A stretch of 11,186 nt of DNA, from positions 1 through 11,186 of the forward strand of contig CAZCWX010000406.1 in the NCBI GenBank assembly GCA_964502465.1. The letters are read 5' to 3'. The DNA is from CAZCWX01 sp964502465 (GTDB lineage: Bacteria; Desulfobacterota; Binatia; Bin18). Positions 1 through 5,931 of this stretch are shown here, in pieces (position 1 is the first letter of the stretch; every line of letters starts with the position of its first letter). The position numbers and the translations under genes were made by a program. The notes below the pieces were generated by a model, which saw nothing but the letters and a program-made list of their open reading frames with translations, was not told the origin of the DNA and searched no databases.

Positions 1-55
1 GATACCGTGAGGATCAAGGATTGAAGCACTTCACCACTACACGAATACCCGTTAC

Positions 56-171
56 TGTCACCTTGAGCCCTTCGGCTTCGCTCAGAGCCTGTCCTGAGTT
101 TACCGAAGGGATAAACTCCGCGAAGGGTCTCGCTTTCCCTCGAGATTCTTCGCCTCTGGCTCAGAATGACA
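56..171. repeat. 116-bp inverted-repeat (MITE/REP-like) element, copy A
   Basis: The element is bounded by imperfect terminal inverted repeats: TGTCACCTTGAG at 56-67 and CTCAGAATGACA at 160-171, which pair at 9 of 12 positions. It contains a perfect internal pair, CCCTTCGG (68-75) and CCGAAGGG (103-110), and the word GCCTGTCCTGAG (87-98). It has exactly the same length as the element at 5754-5869 and shares GAGATTCTTCG about 30 bp from the right end. The open frames inside it are low-complexity shadows of the palindromes. It codes for no transposase, so it is at most a non-autonomous element or a hairpin-forming repeat. Confidence 0.7.
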
Positions 172-188
172 GTCTTGTCCTAACGAAC

Positions 189-196
189 AAGGAGGA
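189..196 (+). promoter_or_regulatory. Orphan Shine-Dalgarno site
   Basis: AAGGAGGA lies six bases before an in-frame ACG (203-205) of the ornithine cyclodeaminase relic. No ATG, GTG or TTG follows at normal spacing in that frame. It may be the original ribosome binding site left after the start codon mutated from ATG to ACG. That history is inference; the site itself is plain in the sequence. Confidence 0.45.
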
Positions 197-202
197 TTTC
201 CT

Positions 203-811
203 ACGGCTGAGTACCGCAAAAGTGAAGCGCGGACCAACCTCCACGCAGTCTGTACGGTCAGGCCAGTGGAGCGCGTGACAGTGTTTAGTCCCAACCCGGA
301 ACGGCGGGCGCGGTTTGTCGCGCGCATGGGACCTGCACTCGGGGTTGACGTGCGAGTGGTGGACAGTGCAGAAGAGTGTGTGCGTGGTGCTGATATCGTC
401 GTAGTGGCGACCAACTCCTTTGCTCGGCCAGATCCCATCGCGTACCGGGGCGCATGGATGGAACCTGGCGTGCTGGTTGACGCCATCGGCTCGACCTCTA
501 CGTTTTTACGAGAGATCGATGCCGACACGTTCCAGCGGGCAGAGTGCATTGTGGTGGACTCGACAGCACAGGTGGAGGAGGAGTCAGGGGATGTGAAGGC
601 AGCCCTCAGTGAGGGTAAGTATGATCGTGCCAAGGTGGTGGATCTCAAGGAGGTATTAGTCGGTCAGGCCCAGGGGCGGACCAGCGCCCAGCAAATGGTG
701 TTGTTCAAATCCGTGGGTACTGCTGTCCAGGATGTCATGGCGGGCTTTGTCGTATACGAAGAAGCGCTGCGCCAGGGCCGGGGGCAGGATATTGGCGAGT
801 TTCTGGAGTGA
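203..811 (+). pseudogene. Ornithine cyclodeaminase/mu-crystallin family relic, 5'-truncated
   Basis: The frame encodes the C-terminal NAD(P)-binding half of an ornithine cyclodeaminase/mu-crystallin family protein. Recognisable pieces are ARTNLHAVCTVRPVERV (codons from 227), FSPNPERRARF, ADIVVVATNS, LVDAIGSTS and a C-terminal FKSVGTAVQD. Full-length members are about 310-330 residues; here only about 195 family-like residues remain. The substrate-binding N-terminal domain and the start of the Rossmann glycine motif are missing. Homology runs upstream of the first usable start (GTG 266, which has no good ribosome binding site) to about 227, then stops abruptly near the 116-bp repeat. The frame is open from 170; an AAGGAGGA site precedes an in-frame ACG at 203. 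Members are cyclodeaminases, imine reductases or amino-acid dehydrogenases; this copy should be inactive. A short expressed NAD-domain protein cannot be fully excluded because the remaining frame is intact. Confidence 0.75.
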
Positions 812-824
812 AAGACGTTTTAAG

Positions 825-914
825 CGTAAAACGTAAAGAGTCACACGGCGGGCATAAAGCATGCAACGTAAAGCGTAAGGAGAAGAGCGTTCCTTTTACG
901 CATTACGTTTTACG
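825..914. repeat. Nested ACGTAAAACGTAA-type palindrome
   Basis: A perfect 12-bp outer inverted repeat joins CGTAAAACGTAA (825-836) to TTACGTTTTACG (903-914). An inner imperfect pair overlaps it: AACGTAAAGCGTAAGGA (865-881) against the segment 891-909, around a short loop. The motif CGTAAA or its complement recurs throughout the 130-bp spacer. The element ends about 17 bp before the ribosome binding site of the dioxygenase alpha gene, so it sits in that gene's leader or promoter region. Its sequence differs from the 116-bp repeats, so it is a separate family. No clear -35/-10 pair could be assigned in this spacer. Confidence 0.65.
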
Positions 915-941
915 TATTACGTCCGTTATAAAGGAGGAATT

Positions 942-2276
942 ATGACAAACGGGCGAGCAAAGATCGATTATCGCACCCTCGTCAAGGAAGATCGGATACA
1001 CGGGCGGGTGTACACGGATTCGGGCATTTTCGAGGAGGAACTGGACAAAATCTTCTACCGAGGCTGGGTTTATGTTGGCCATGCCAGCGAGATTCCCCAG
1101 CCGGGAGATTTCCGCGTGACCGCCATCGGCCGTCAATCCGTCATTATGGTGCGCGATGACGACGGACAGGTACAGTTATTGATGAACCGCTGCACCCACC
1201 GCGCCAATGCCGTCTGCCAGGTCGAGCGGGGCAACGCAAAGAAGTTCCGCTGCGCCTACCATGGCTGGACATACCGTAACAACGGCGACCTGCTGGGAGT
1301 GACGTACCAGGACCGCTATGGCGAATGGTTCCGTAAGGAAGACTTTGGCCTGCGCAAAGTGCCGCGCGTGGGCATATACCGGGGGTTCGTCTTCGGCAGC
1401 CTGAGTCCCGTAGGGATCACGCTCGACGAGCACCTGGGCCAGCCAGTCAAAGAGCAACTCGATCTCTTCATTGATCTCTCACCCGAAGGCGAGCTTGATG
1501 TGACGGCAGGAGTCCACAAGTACGGCTACCGGGCCAATTGGAAATTCCAGATCGAGAACAGTATGGACGGGTATCACCCCAACTTTGTCCATCAGACCTT
1601 TTTTGCCAACATCCAACGCAGAACCGGCGCGAAATTGACCGACCTGTTCCACAGCGGTTCGACCAGCTACGCACGGGACCTGGGGAATGGTCACGTCATG
1701 TTAGATTACCGACCATACAACCGAGCCAACCAGCGACGCATGCAGGCGGTGCTGCCGACAAGACCAGGGGGACAAGCATACCTGGACGCGATGATCAACC
1801 GATACGGCAAAGAGCGGGCCGAGGACATTCTCACAGCCGGTGGCACGCACCTGTTAGTGTTTCCTAACCTTGTGCTTATCGGTGTCCATATTCGGGTCAT
1901 CCGGCCAGTGAAGATTGATGAAACCGAAGTCTTTCTCTATCCGACGTTGCTCAAGGGCGTGCCAGCGGAGGTGAACGCGGCGCGGCTGCGCGGACATGAA
2001 TCGTTTTATGGTCCTGCTGGTGGTGGGGCGACTGACGACCTGGAAATGTTCGAGCGCAATCAGATTGGTCTGAGCGCCCAGGTGGATCCGTGGTTGGTAC
2101 TGGGGCGTGGCCTGCATCAGGAGTTCCAGGACGCGGATGGAACGGTGGCGGGGCAGATCACCGATGAACTCACCCAGCGCAGCATCTGGCGGCAGTGGAA
2201 GAGGGCGATGTCACAGGGTGTTAAGGCCCCGGTTCGTCGACGAGGGAACGGGGGAGTGCGGCAAGCGGCTCAGTGA
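942..2276 (+). CDS. Rieske non-heme iron ring-hydroxylating dioxygenase, alpha (large) subunit
   Basis: This is the catalytic subunit of a two-component-type aromatic ring-hydroxylating dioxygenase (444 aa; family usual about 420-460). It would insert both atoms of O2 into an aromatic or polycyclic substrate in the cytoplasm to give a cis-dihydrodiol. The N-terminal Rieske [2Fe-2S] domain carries Cys84-x-His86-x17-Cys104-x2-His107 (NRCTHRAN ... FRCAYHGWTY). The C-terminal catalytic domain has ENSMDGYHPNFVH (205-217), with bridging Asp209 and iron ligands His212 and His217; the third ligand is probably Asp366 in GATDDLEMFERNQ. The ATG at 942 follows a strong AAGGAGGAA site. The beta subunit follows after a 151-bp repeat-bearing spacer, and an amidohydrolase after that. 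No ferredoxin or reductase gene is nearby, so electrons must come from elsewhere. The last 15-20 residues are basic and unconserved-looking. The substrate cannot be told from sequence; benzoate-, phenylpropionate- and PAH-type oxygenases share these motifs. Confidence 0.93.
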   Translation: MTNGRAKIDYRTLVKEDRIHGRVYTDSGIFEEELDKIFYRGWVYVGHASEIPQPGDFRVTAIGRQSVIMVRDDDGQVQLLMNRCTHRANAVCQVERGNAKKFRCAYHGWTYRNNGDLLGVTYQDRYGEWFRKEDFGLRKVPRVGIYRGFVFGSLSPVGITLDEHLGQPVKEQLDLFIDLSPEGELDVTAGVHKYGYRANWKFQIENSMDGYHPNFVHQTFFANIQRRTGAKLTDLFHSGSTSYARDLGNGHVMLDYRPYNRANQRRMQAVLPTRPGGQAYLDAMINRYGKERAEDILTAGGTHLLVFPNLVLIGVHIRVIRPVKIDETEVFLYPTLLKGVPAEVNAARLRGHESFYGPAGGGATDDLEMFERNQIGLSAQVDPWLVLGRGLHQEFQDADGTVAGQITDELTQRSIWRQWKRAMSQGVKAPVRRRGNGGVRQAAQ

Positions 2277-2283
2277 TGCCCTG

Positions 2284-2405
2284 TTCGTGCTTCGACAAAG
2301 CCTGTCCTGAGCCAAGCCGAAGCCTGCCCTGAGCATAGTCGAAGAGGCCTCAGCACGAATGGTTCGGGTCTCACCCGGTCACCCTGAGCTGGTCGAAAGG
2401 TGACC
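2284..2405. repeat. Palindromic/tandem repeat element between dioxygenase subunit genes
   Basis: The spacer between the alpha and beta genes contains an imperfect palindrome: TTCGTGCTTCGAC (2284-2296) pairs with GTCGAA (2338-2343) and GCACGAA (2353-2359). Inside it are two adjacent 22-bp direct copies (2300-2321 and 2322-2343) that differ at four positions. A separate hairpin, GGTCACC (2377-2383) with GGTGACC (2399-2405), ends 22 bp before the beta start. The 12-mer GCCTGTCCTGAG (2300-2311) also occurs in the first 116-bp element at 87-98, so these repeats are related. On the mRNA they would form stem-loops between two cotranscribed genes. Confidence 0.68.
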
Positions 2406-2427
2406 AGTAGATATAAGGAGCGATCGC

Positions 2428-2901
2428 ATGCCCCTAGACCGTCACCAGATTGAGAACTTCCTCTACCGTGAAGCCCGGCTCATGGACGAAAACGCCTATG
2501 ATGACTGGTTTGCGCTGTGGACTGATGACGCACTGTACTGGATACCGGCAAATGCCGACGACATTGACCCTCAGCGTCACGTGTCGATTGTCTACGAAGA
2601 TAAATCGCGCCTGGAGGATCGCATCGAGCGGCTGAAAAGCGGCGCGGCGTATGCGCAGGATCCCAAATCGCGCATGCGGCGGGTGATCTCAAATATTGAG
2701 ATTGAAGAAGGCGCGCAAGGTGAAGTGATTGTCTATGCGAACTTCAATCTGACGGAGTTGCGCCGCAGCCAACAGCGCACGTTTGCCGGCCGCACCGTCC
2801 ACAAACTGCGACCAGAAGGGAGTAGCTTCAAGATCGCTTATAAGAAGGTGTTGCTGGTCAACAATGATGAAGTGATCAGCAATCTGACCTTTCTGGTCTG
2901 A
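2428..2901 (+). CDS. Aromatic ring-hydroxylating dioxygenase, beta (small) subunit
   Basis: This 157-aa protein is the SnoaL/NTF2-fold small subunit that packs with the Rieske alpha subunit, normally in an alpha3-beta3 hexamer, and has a mainly structural role. Family signatures are the N-terminal helix FLYREARLMDENAYDDWFALWTDD, the strand ALYWIPAN, the segment VSIVYEDKSRLEDRIERL (about 51-69), SRMRRVISNIEI, and the C-terminal FAGRTVHKLR ... KVLLVNNDEVISNLTFLV. The length matches the family (about 155-190 aa). The ATG at 2428 follows an AAGGAG site. It lies downstream of the alpha gene in the same direction and 34 bp upstream of the amidohydrolase, so cotranscription is likely. The unusual point is the 151-bp structured spacer from alpha; such subunit genes are usually close together. 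Confidence 0.92.
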   Translation: MPLDRHQIENFLYREARLMDENAYDDWFALWTDDALYWIPANADDIDPQRHVSIVYEDKSRLEDRIERLKSGAAYAQDPKSRMRRVISNIEIEEGAQGEVIVYANFNLTELRRSQQRTFAGRTVHKLRPEGSSFKIAYKKVLLVNNDEVISNLTFLV

Positions 2902-2935
2902 CATCCGATGAGAGCAAACAAAAAGGAGGGAAACA

Positions 2936-4090
2936 ATGAAGGAAACCGTGAAGTTCCCGTATCCCGGCGCCATTGACGCGGATGGTCACATTTTAGAGCC
3001 CCCTGATTTGTGGGAACAATATATCGATCCCCAGTATCGCGACCGCGCAATCCGCGTCCGGACCAACTCGGAGGGATTGGAAGTGCTCGAACTCGCCGGT
3101 GGTCCAGCGAAGTACATGCGCCCTGGACAGTTGGCTGCCTTTGGTGCCATGGGCAAAGGACCGGAAGTCATGGAACCCCATCCGAGTCGGACGTATATGA
3201 ACCAGGCCCCCCTTGGCGCCATGGACGCCACCGAACGGCTCGCTCGCATGGACCAGGAAGGTCTGGAAAAAGCGATTATCTACCCGAGTCTTGGCTTAAT
3301 TTGGGAAGCCGAAGATATCGGGGATCTTGAGCTGGAAGCTGCCTACGCACGGGCCTATAACCGCTGGGTCGAGGAGTTCTGTGCTGGCTCAGGAGGTCGT
3401 TTGATTCCTATTGCTCATATCTCAATGGGTGATCCACATGAAGCCGCCCGGGAGCTTGAGCGCTCAGTGAGGAATGGGGCCAAAGGCGCGTTTGTCGTCC
3501 CGTTTACGCCGACCAACAAGTCGCATGGTCATCCTGATTACGATCCTTTCTGGGCCAAAGCCCAGGAACTCGACGTGCCGGTTGGCATCCATCCGAGTGG
3601 AGAACCTCCCGCGAAACGGGTACACCAACGGTTTCGCGAGATGCAGAAGTGGGCAGTCTGGCATTACAACGTCCATGGTGCCCAGGGGCCCCTCCAGGCG
3701 TTTACGGCACTGTTTCAGTATGGTCTCTTTGAACGGTTCCCCAGGGTCAAAATAGTCGTGCTGGAGTCTGGTGCCGGTTGGGCTGGGTATCTGCTCAATC
3801 GCATGGATGCGGTCTACGACAGCCCGCTGGGGCGCTCGGTCCCCCTCAAAGAGAAGCCGAGCTATTACTTCTATCGTCAGTGTTGGATTTCTGGGGATCC
3901 CGACGAAAAGGCCTTTGCCAACGTGGTGGAGTTTGTCGGTCCGGACAAATTCTTTTGGGCCTCGGATTTCCCTCATTTCGATCACACTGGGGACTACATG
4001 GAAGAATTACGGGAGTTGGTGGAGCCCCTGTCGGCAGCTACTCGCCAGAAGGTGGTCGGGGACAACGTGAGACAGGTATACGGCTTGTAG
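2936..4090 (+). CDS. Amidohydrolase_2 (ACMSD-like) metal-dependent hydrolase/decarboxylase
   Basis: This 384-aa TIM-barrel protein belongs to the amidohydrolase_2 family, whose members include ACMSD and gamma-resorcylate decarboxylase. The first metal motif is IDADGHILEP (13-22): Asp16-x-His18 replaces the classical HxH, as ExH does in gamma-resorcylate decarboxylase. Further likely site residues are His219 (VGIHPSG), Glu277 (VVLESGAGW) and Asp344 with His347 (WASDFPH). Other family marks are AIIYPSLGLIWE, FERFPRVKIV and ISGDPDEK. There is no signal peptide, so it is cytoplasmic. ATG 2936 follows AAAAAGGAGGG. It is the last gene of the dioxygenase operon, which suggests hydrolysis or decarboxylation of an oxygenation product; the exact reaction is unknown. 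A diverged paralogue (about 30-35% identity by eye) lies on the other strand at 10059-11177. Confidence is high for family, low for substrate. Confidence 0.9.
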   Translation: MKETVKFPYPGAIDADGHILEPPDLWEQYIDPQYRDRAIRVRTNSEGLEVLELAGGPAKYMRPGQLAAFGAMGKGPEVMEPHPSRTYMNQAPLGAMDATERLARMDQEGLEKAIIYPSLGLIWEAEDIGDLELEAAYARAYNRWVEEFCAGSGGRLIPIAHISMGDPHEAARELERSVRNGAKGAFVVPFTPTNKSHGHPDYDPFWAKAQELDVPVGIHPSGEPPAKRVHQRFREMQKWAVWHYNVHGAQGPLQAFTALFQYGLFERFPRVKIVVLESGAGWAGYLLNRMDAVYDSPLGRSVPLKEKPSYYFYRQCWISGDPDEKAFANVVEFVGPDKFFWASDFPHFDHTGDYMEELRELVEPLSAATRQKVVGDNVRQVYGL

Positions 4091-4136
4091 AGGTGCGCGG
4101 ACGCACGGCTGCGTGTCAGAGTGCTCACGCGCTGGT

Positions 4137-4169
4137 GTATGCTCCTGGCGTGCCCTCCAGGAAGCATAC
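4137..4169 (+). other. Strong 12-bp RNA hairpin after the amidohydrolase gene
   Basis: GTATGCTCCTGG (4137-4148) pairs over all 12 bases with CCAGG-A-AGCATAC (4157-4169), with a single bulged A at 4162 and an 8-nt loop CGTGCCCT. A smaller hairpin, ACGCA (4101-4105) with TGCGT (4110-4114), lies just before it. There is no T-run after either, so they are not classic terminators. They may protect the 3' end of the operon transcript, be part of a repeat, or be an unrecognised structured RNA. Confidence 0.5.
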
Positions 4170-4227
4170 GGTGAGACAGGGGGCGCAGGGGCTTTATGCC
4201 ATTGAGCTGAACCCCCTGATTCCCTTT

Positions 4228-4265
4228 GCGGAGACCGTCTGTTCCTGAGCGATCTCCGCTTTTTT
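4228..4265 (+). terminator. Rho-independent terminator of the dioxygenase operon
   Basis: GCGGAGA (4228-4234) pairs perfectly with TCTCCGC (4253-4259), followed directly by six T residues (4260-4265). The loop is 18 nt. It lies about 140 bp after the amidohydrolase stop and 110 bp before the DUF1329 start. It should therefore end the dioxygenase/amidohydrolase transcript and separate it from the DUF1329-DUF1302 pair. Confidence 0.75.
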
Positions 4266-4374
4266 GTCTCGGAAAGCAGAGTGGGCAACTGCAGCTTTCG
4301 CTGCAACTCTTTCTCATCATCCAACGAATGCTGCAGCAAGGCAAATGCCTGAGCACGGCACGAAAGGAATACGT

Positions 4375-5730
4375 ATGATTAGACGTGAGACGGTCTCCTG
4401 GATAGCTTCCCTCTCGGTGTGGTGTGGTGCGGTGTGCCTGGGTTTCTCCCTCGCATGGCCAACCCCGTTGAACGCCGAGTCTCGCAGTTGGCAATACCTG
4501 AGCGAGCTGTCCGCAGAGGAGCGTCGCAACCTTGATCTGCGGACCGATACCCCGCGGGACCCCACGCTGCCATATCTGCCAGCGGAGCCGTATCCTTTCA
4601 CATCGCCGTATACGGCTGAAGAGATGGGGCTCCGCTCGATGGAGTTTCCCCACATCGCCCGCTGGAATTTTGCCATGATCGAGGATTTCGGCTCAGTCAT
4701 GCCCACAGGCTATCTCACCACGGGCAAAACCATCGTGCTGTCCATCTACCCTGAACCAGAGGGATTGCTCGGCTATTTCAAGGCCAACCCCGGCGAGATC
4801 TACTCCCGCTGGCTCTCACAAGACACCTACCCTCCGGAAAATCTGGGTAATCAAATGCTCATGCTCCAGCATCGCACCGATCAAACCTTCACCACCAAGA
4901 CCGGTATGTTTGTGTATTCCCCGGTCCTGCGCCGGGTACGGCGTTTTCCTCAGCCACGCCGCCAAGACCGCTTTCCCGACAATCCTATGACCTTTGATGA
5001 TTTTCTTGGGCGCGACGCTTGGGAGTTCAGTTGGCGCATTATTGGCACGGATGTCCTCTTCGAGACTGTCCGCTTTCCCAACACCAGACCGACCATCACG
5101 TTGATGATGGAGGATGGCGATCTGCAAGATATCCCGGTCCAGAGCCTCAAGATGATGGGCGAGGGGTACCCATACTACACCTCTACTGGTGGAGTGCCCT
5201 GCTATGTCGTCGAAGCGCAGGCCAAACCCGACTGGCTCTCGAATTACTATGCGCCACGTATCCTCTATTGGCTCGATCAGCACTATTTCTATCCGCTGCG
5301 CACCGAGCAGTATGGGCCGGACGGAGAACTTGTCGCCATGGAAACCCGATTGGCCGAGCTCTACAACCCGGACCTCAAAGAGCGGGGCTATCACAATGTG
5401 ATTACCATTTGGTGGAATGCGCAGCTCGACTTTCTGGCCTATGGTGTCCATGATGGCCATCGCCTCCGGCAGTGGTCAGAAAAAGATAAGGAGACCTACT
5501 TCAACCCTGACTTCATGCGACGGGTGTGGTTTCCTATCCCCATGAAGACCCAGGCCACGGTGCGTGTGCCTGAGGAGATGTTCCTGCGTCCTCACCTCTA
5601 TCGCGAGAAATTCCCTGAGGAGCGCACGATCCTCATTGCCCCAGAGGTGGAGGCTCGCATCCAGGCGCAGGACGCGGCTGGACGTCTGGTCTTTACTGAA
5701 GATCCTACGACCACCCAGCTCGAGCAGTAG
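4375..5730 (+). CDS. DUF1329 family exported protein
   Basis: This 451-aa protein belongs to DUF1329 (PF07044), a family of periplasmic proteins with a LolA/LolB-like fold predicted to bind hydrophobic ligands. An N-terminal signal peptide is clear: charged MIRRE, a hydrophobic core to about residue 29, and a likely cut after LNA (Ala34). Family-like segments include KTGMFVYSPVLRRVRRFPQP (176-195), FDDFLGRDAWEFSWRIIG (207-224) and ILYWLDQHYFYPLRTEQYGP (296-315). The length is normal for the family. I chose ATG 4375 because AAAGGA precedes it and the signal peptide starts there; an upstream in-frame TTG at 4264 overlaps the terminator T-run. It follows an intrinsic terminator, so it probably has its own promoter between 4266 and 4360, though I could not identify one. 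A DUF1302 barrel follows, the usual partner. The molecular function of this family is not established; a lipid or hydrophobic substrate carrier is inference. Confidence 0.88.
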   Translation: MIRRETVSWIASLSVWCGAVCLGFSLAWPTPLNAESRSWQYLSELSAEERRNLDLRTDTPRDPTLPYLPAEPYPFTSPYTAEEMGLRSMEFPHIARWNFAMIEDFGSVMPTGYLTTGKTIVLSIYPEPEGLLGYFKANPGEIYSRWLSQDTYPPENLGNQMLMLQHRTDQTFTTKTGMFVYSPVLRRVRRFPQPRRQDRFPDNPMTFDDFLGRDAWEFSWRIIGTDVLFETVRFPNTRPTITLMMEDGDLQDIPVQSLKMMGEGYPYYTSTGGVPCYVVEAQAKPDWLSNYYAPRILYWLDQHYFYPLRTEQYGPDGELVAMETRLAELYNPDLKERGYHNVITIWWNAQLDFLAYGVHDGHRLRQWSEKDKETYFNPDFMRRVWFPIPMKTQATVRVPEEMFLRPHLYREKFPEERTILIAPEVEARIQAQDAAGRLVFTEDPTTTQLEQ

Positions 5731-5753
5731 ACATCCCGCAGAGAAGATGAGGG

Positions 5754-5869
5754 TGTCATTCTGAGCCGGAACGCGGCGAAGGCGAAGAATCCTTCGACTT
5801 TGTTCAGGATAGGTTTCGCCTCACAGGGGACCGAAAAGAGATTCTTCGGCCGGCAGCCTCAGCATGACA
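5754..5869. repeat. 116-bp inverted-repeat (MITE/REP-like) element, copy B
   Basis: The terminal inverted repeats are TGTCATTCTGAG (5754-5765) and CTCAGCATGACA (5858-5869), which pair at 11 of 12 positions. Length is exactly 116 bp, the same as the element at 56-171, and both carry GAGATTCTTCG near the right end (5838-5848 here). GGCGAAGAATC (5781-5791) matches the reverse complement of part of the first copy (GATTCTTCGCC). It lies between the DUF1329 and DUF1302 genes, 23 bp after the stop. No coding capacity. Confidence 0.72.
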
Positions 5870-5931
5870 AATCGTTGTCCGTCTATTGCCGTGTTCAGAG
5901 AAGAAGCAGAAACAAAGGAGAGTGAAGTGAA

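Noticed and set aside
100..648. 182-aa open frame antisense to the cyclodeaminase relic
   Set aside because: Composition is rich in Ser, Thr and Arg with no recognisable domain; it is a mirror of the sense codons and overlaps a repeat.
3464..3985. 173-aa minus-strand open frame inside the amidohydrolase
   Set aside because: Fully antisense to a convincing gene, with no family resemblance and no ribosome binding site.
4816..5460. 214-aa minus-strand open frame inside the DUF1329 gene
   Set aside because: Antisense shadow; the sense strand carries a signal peptide and DUF1329 motifs.
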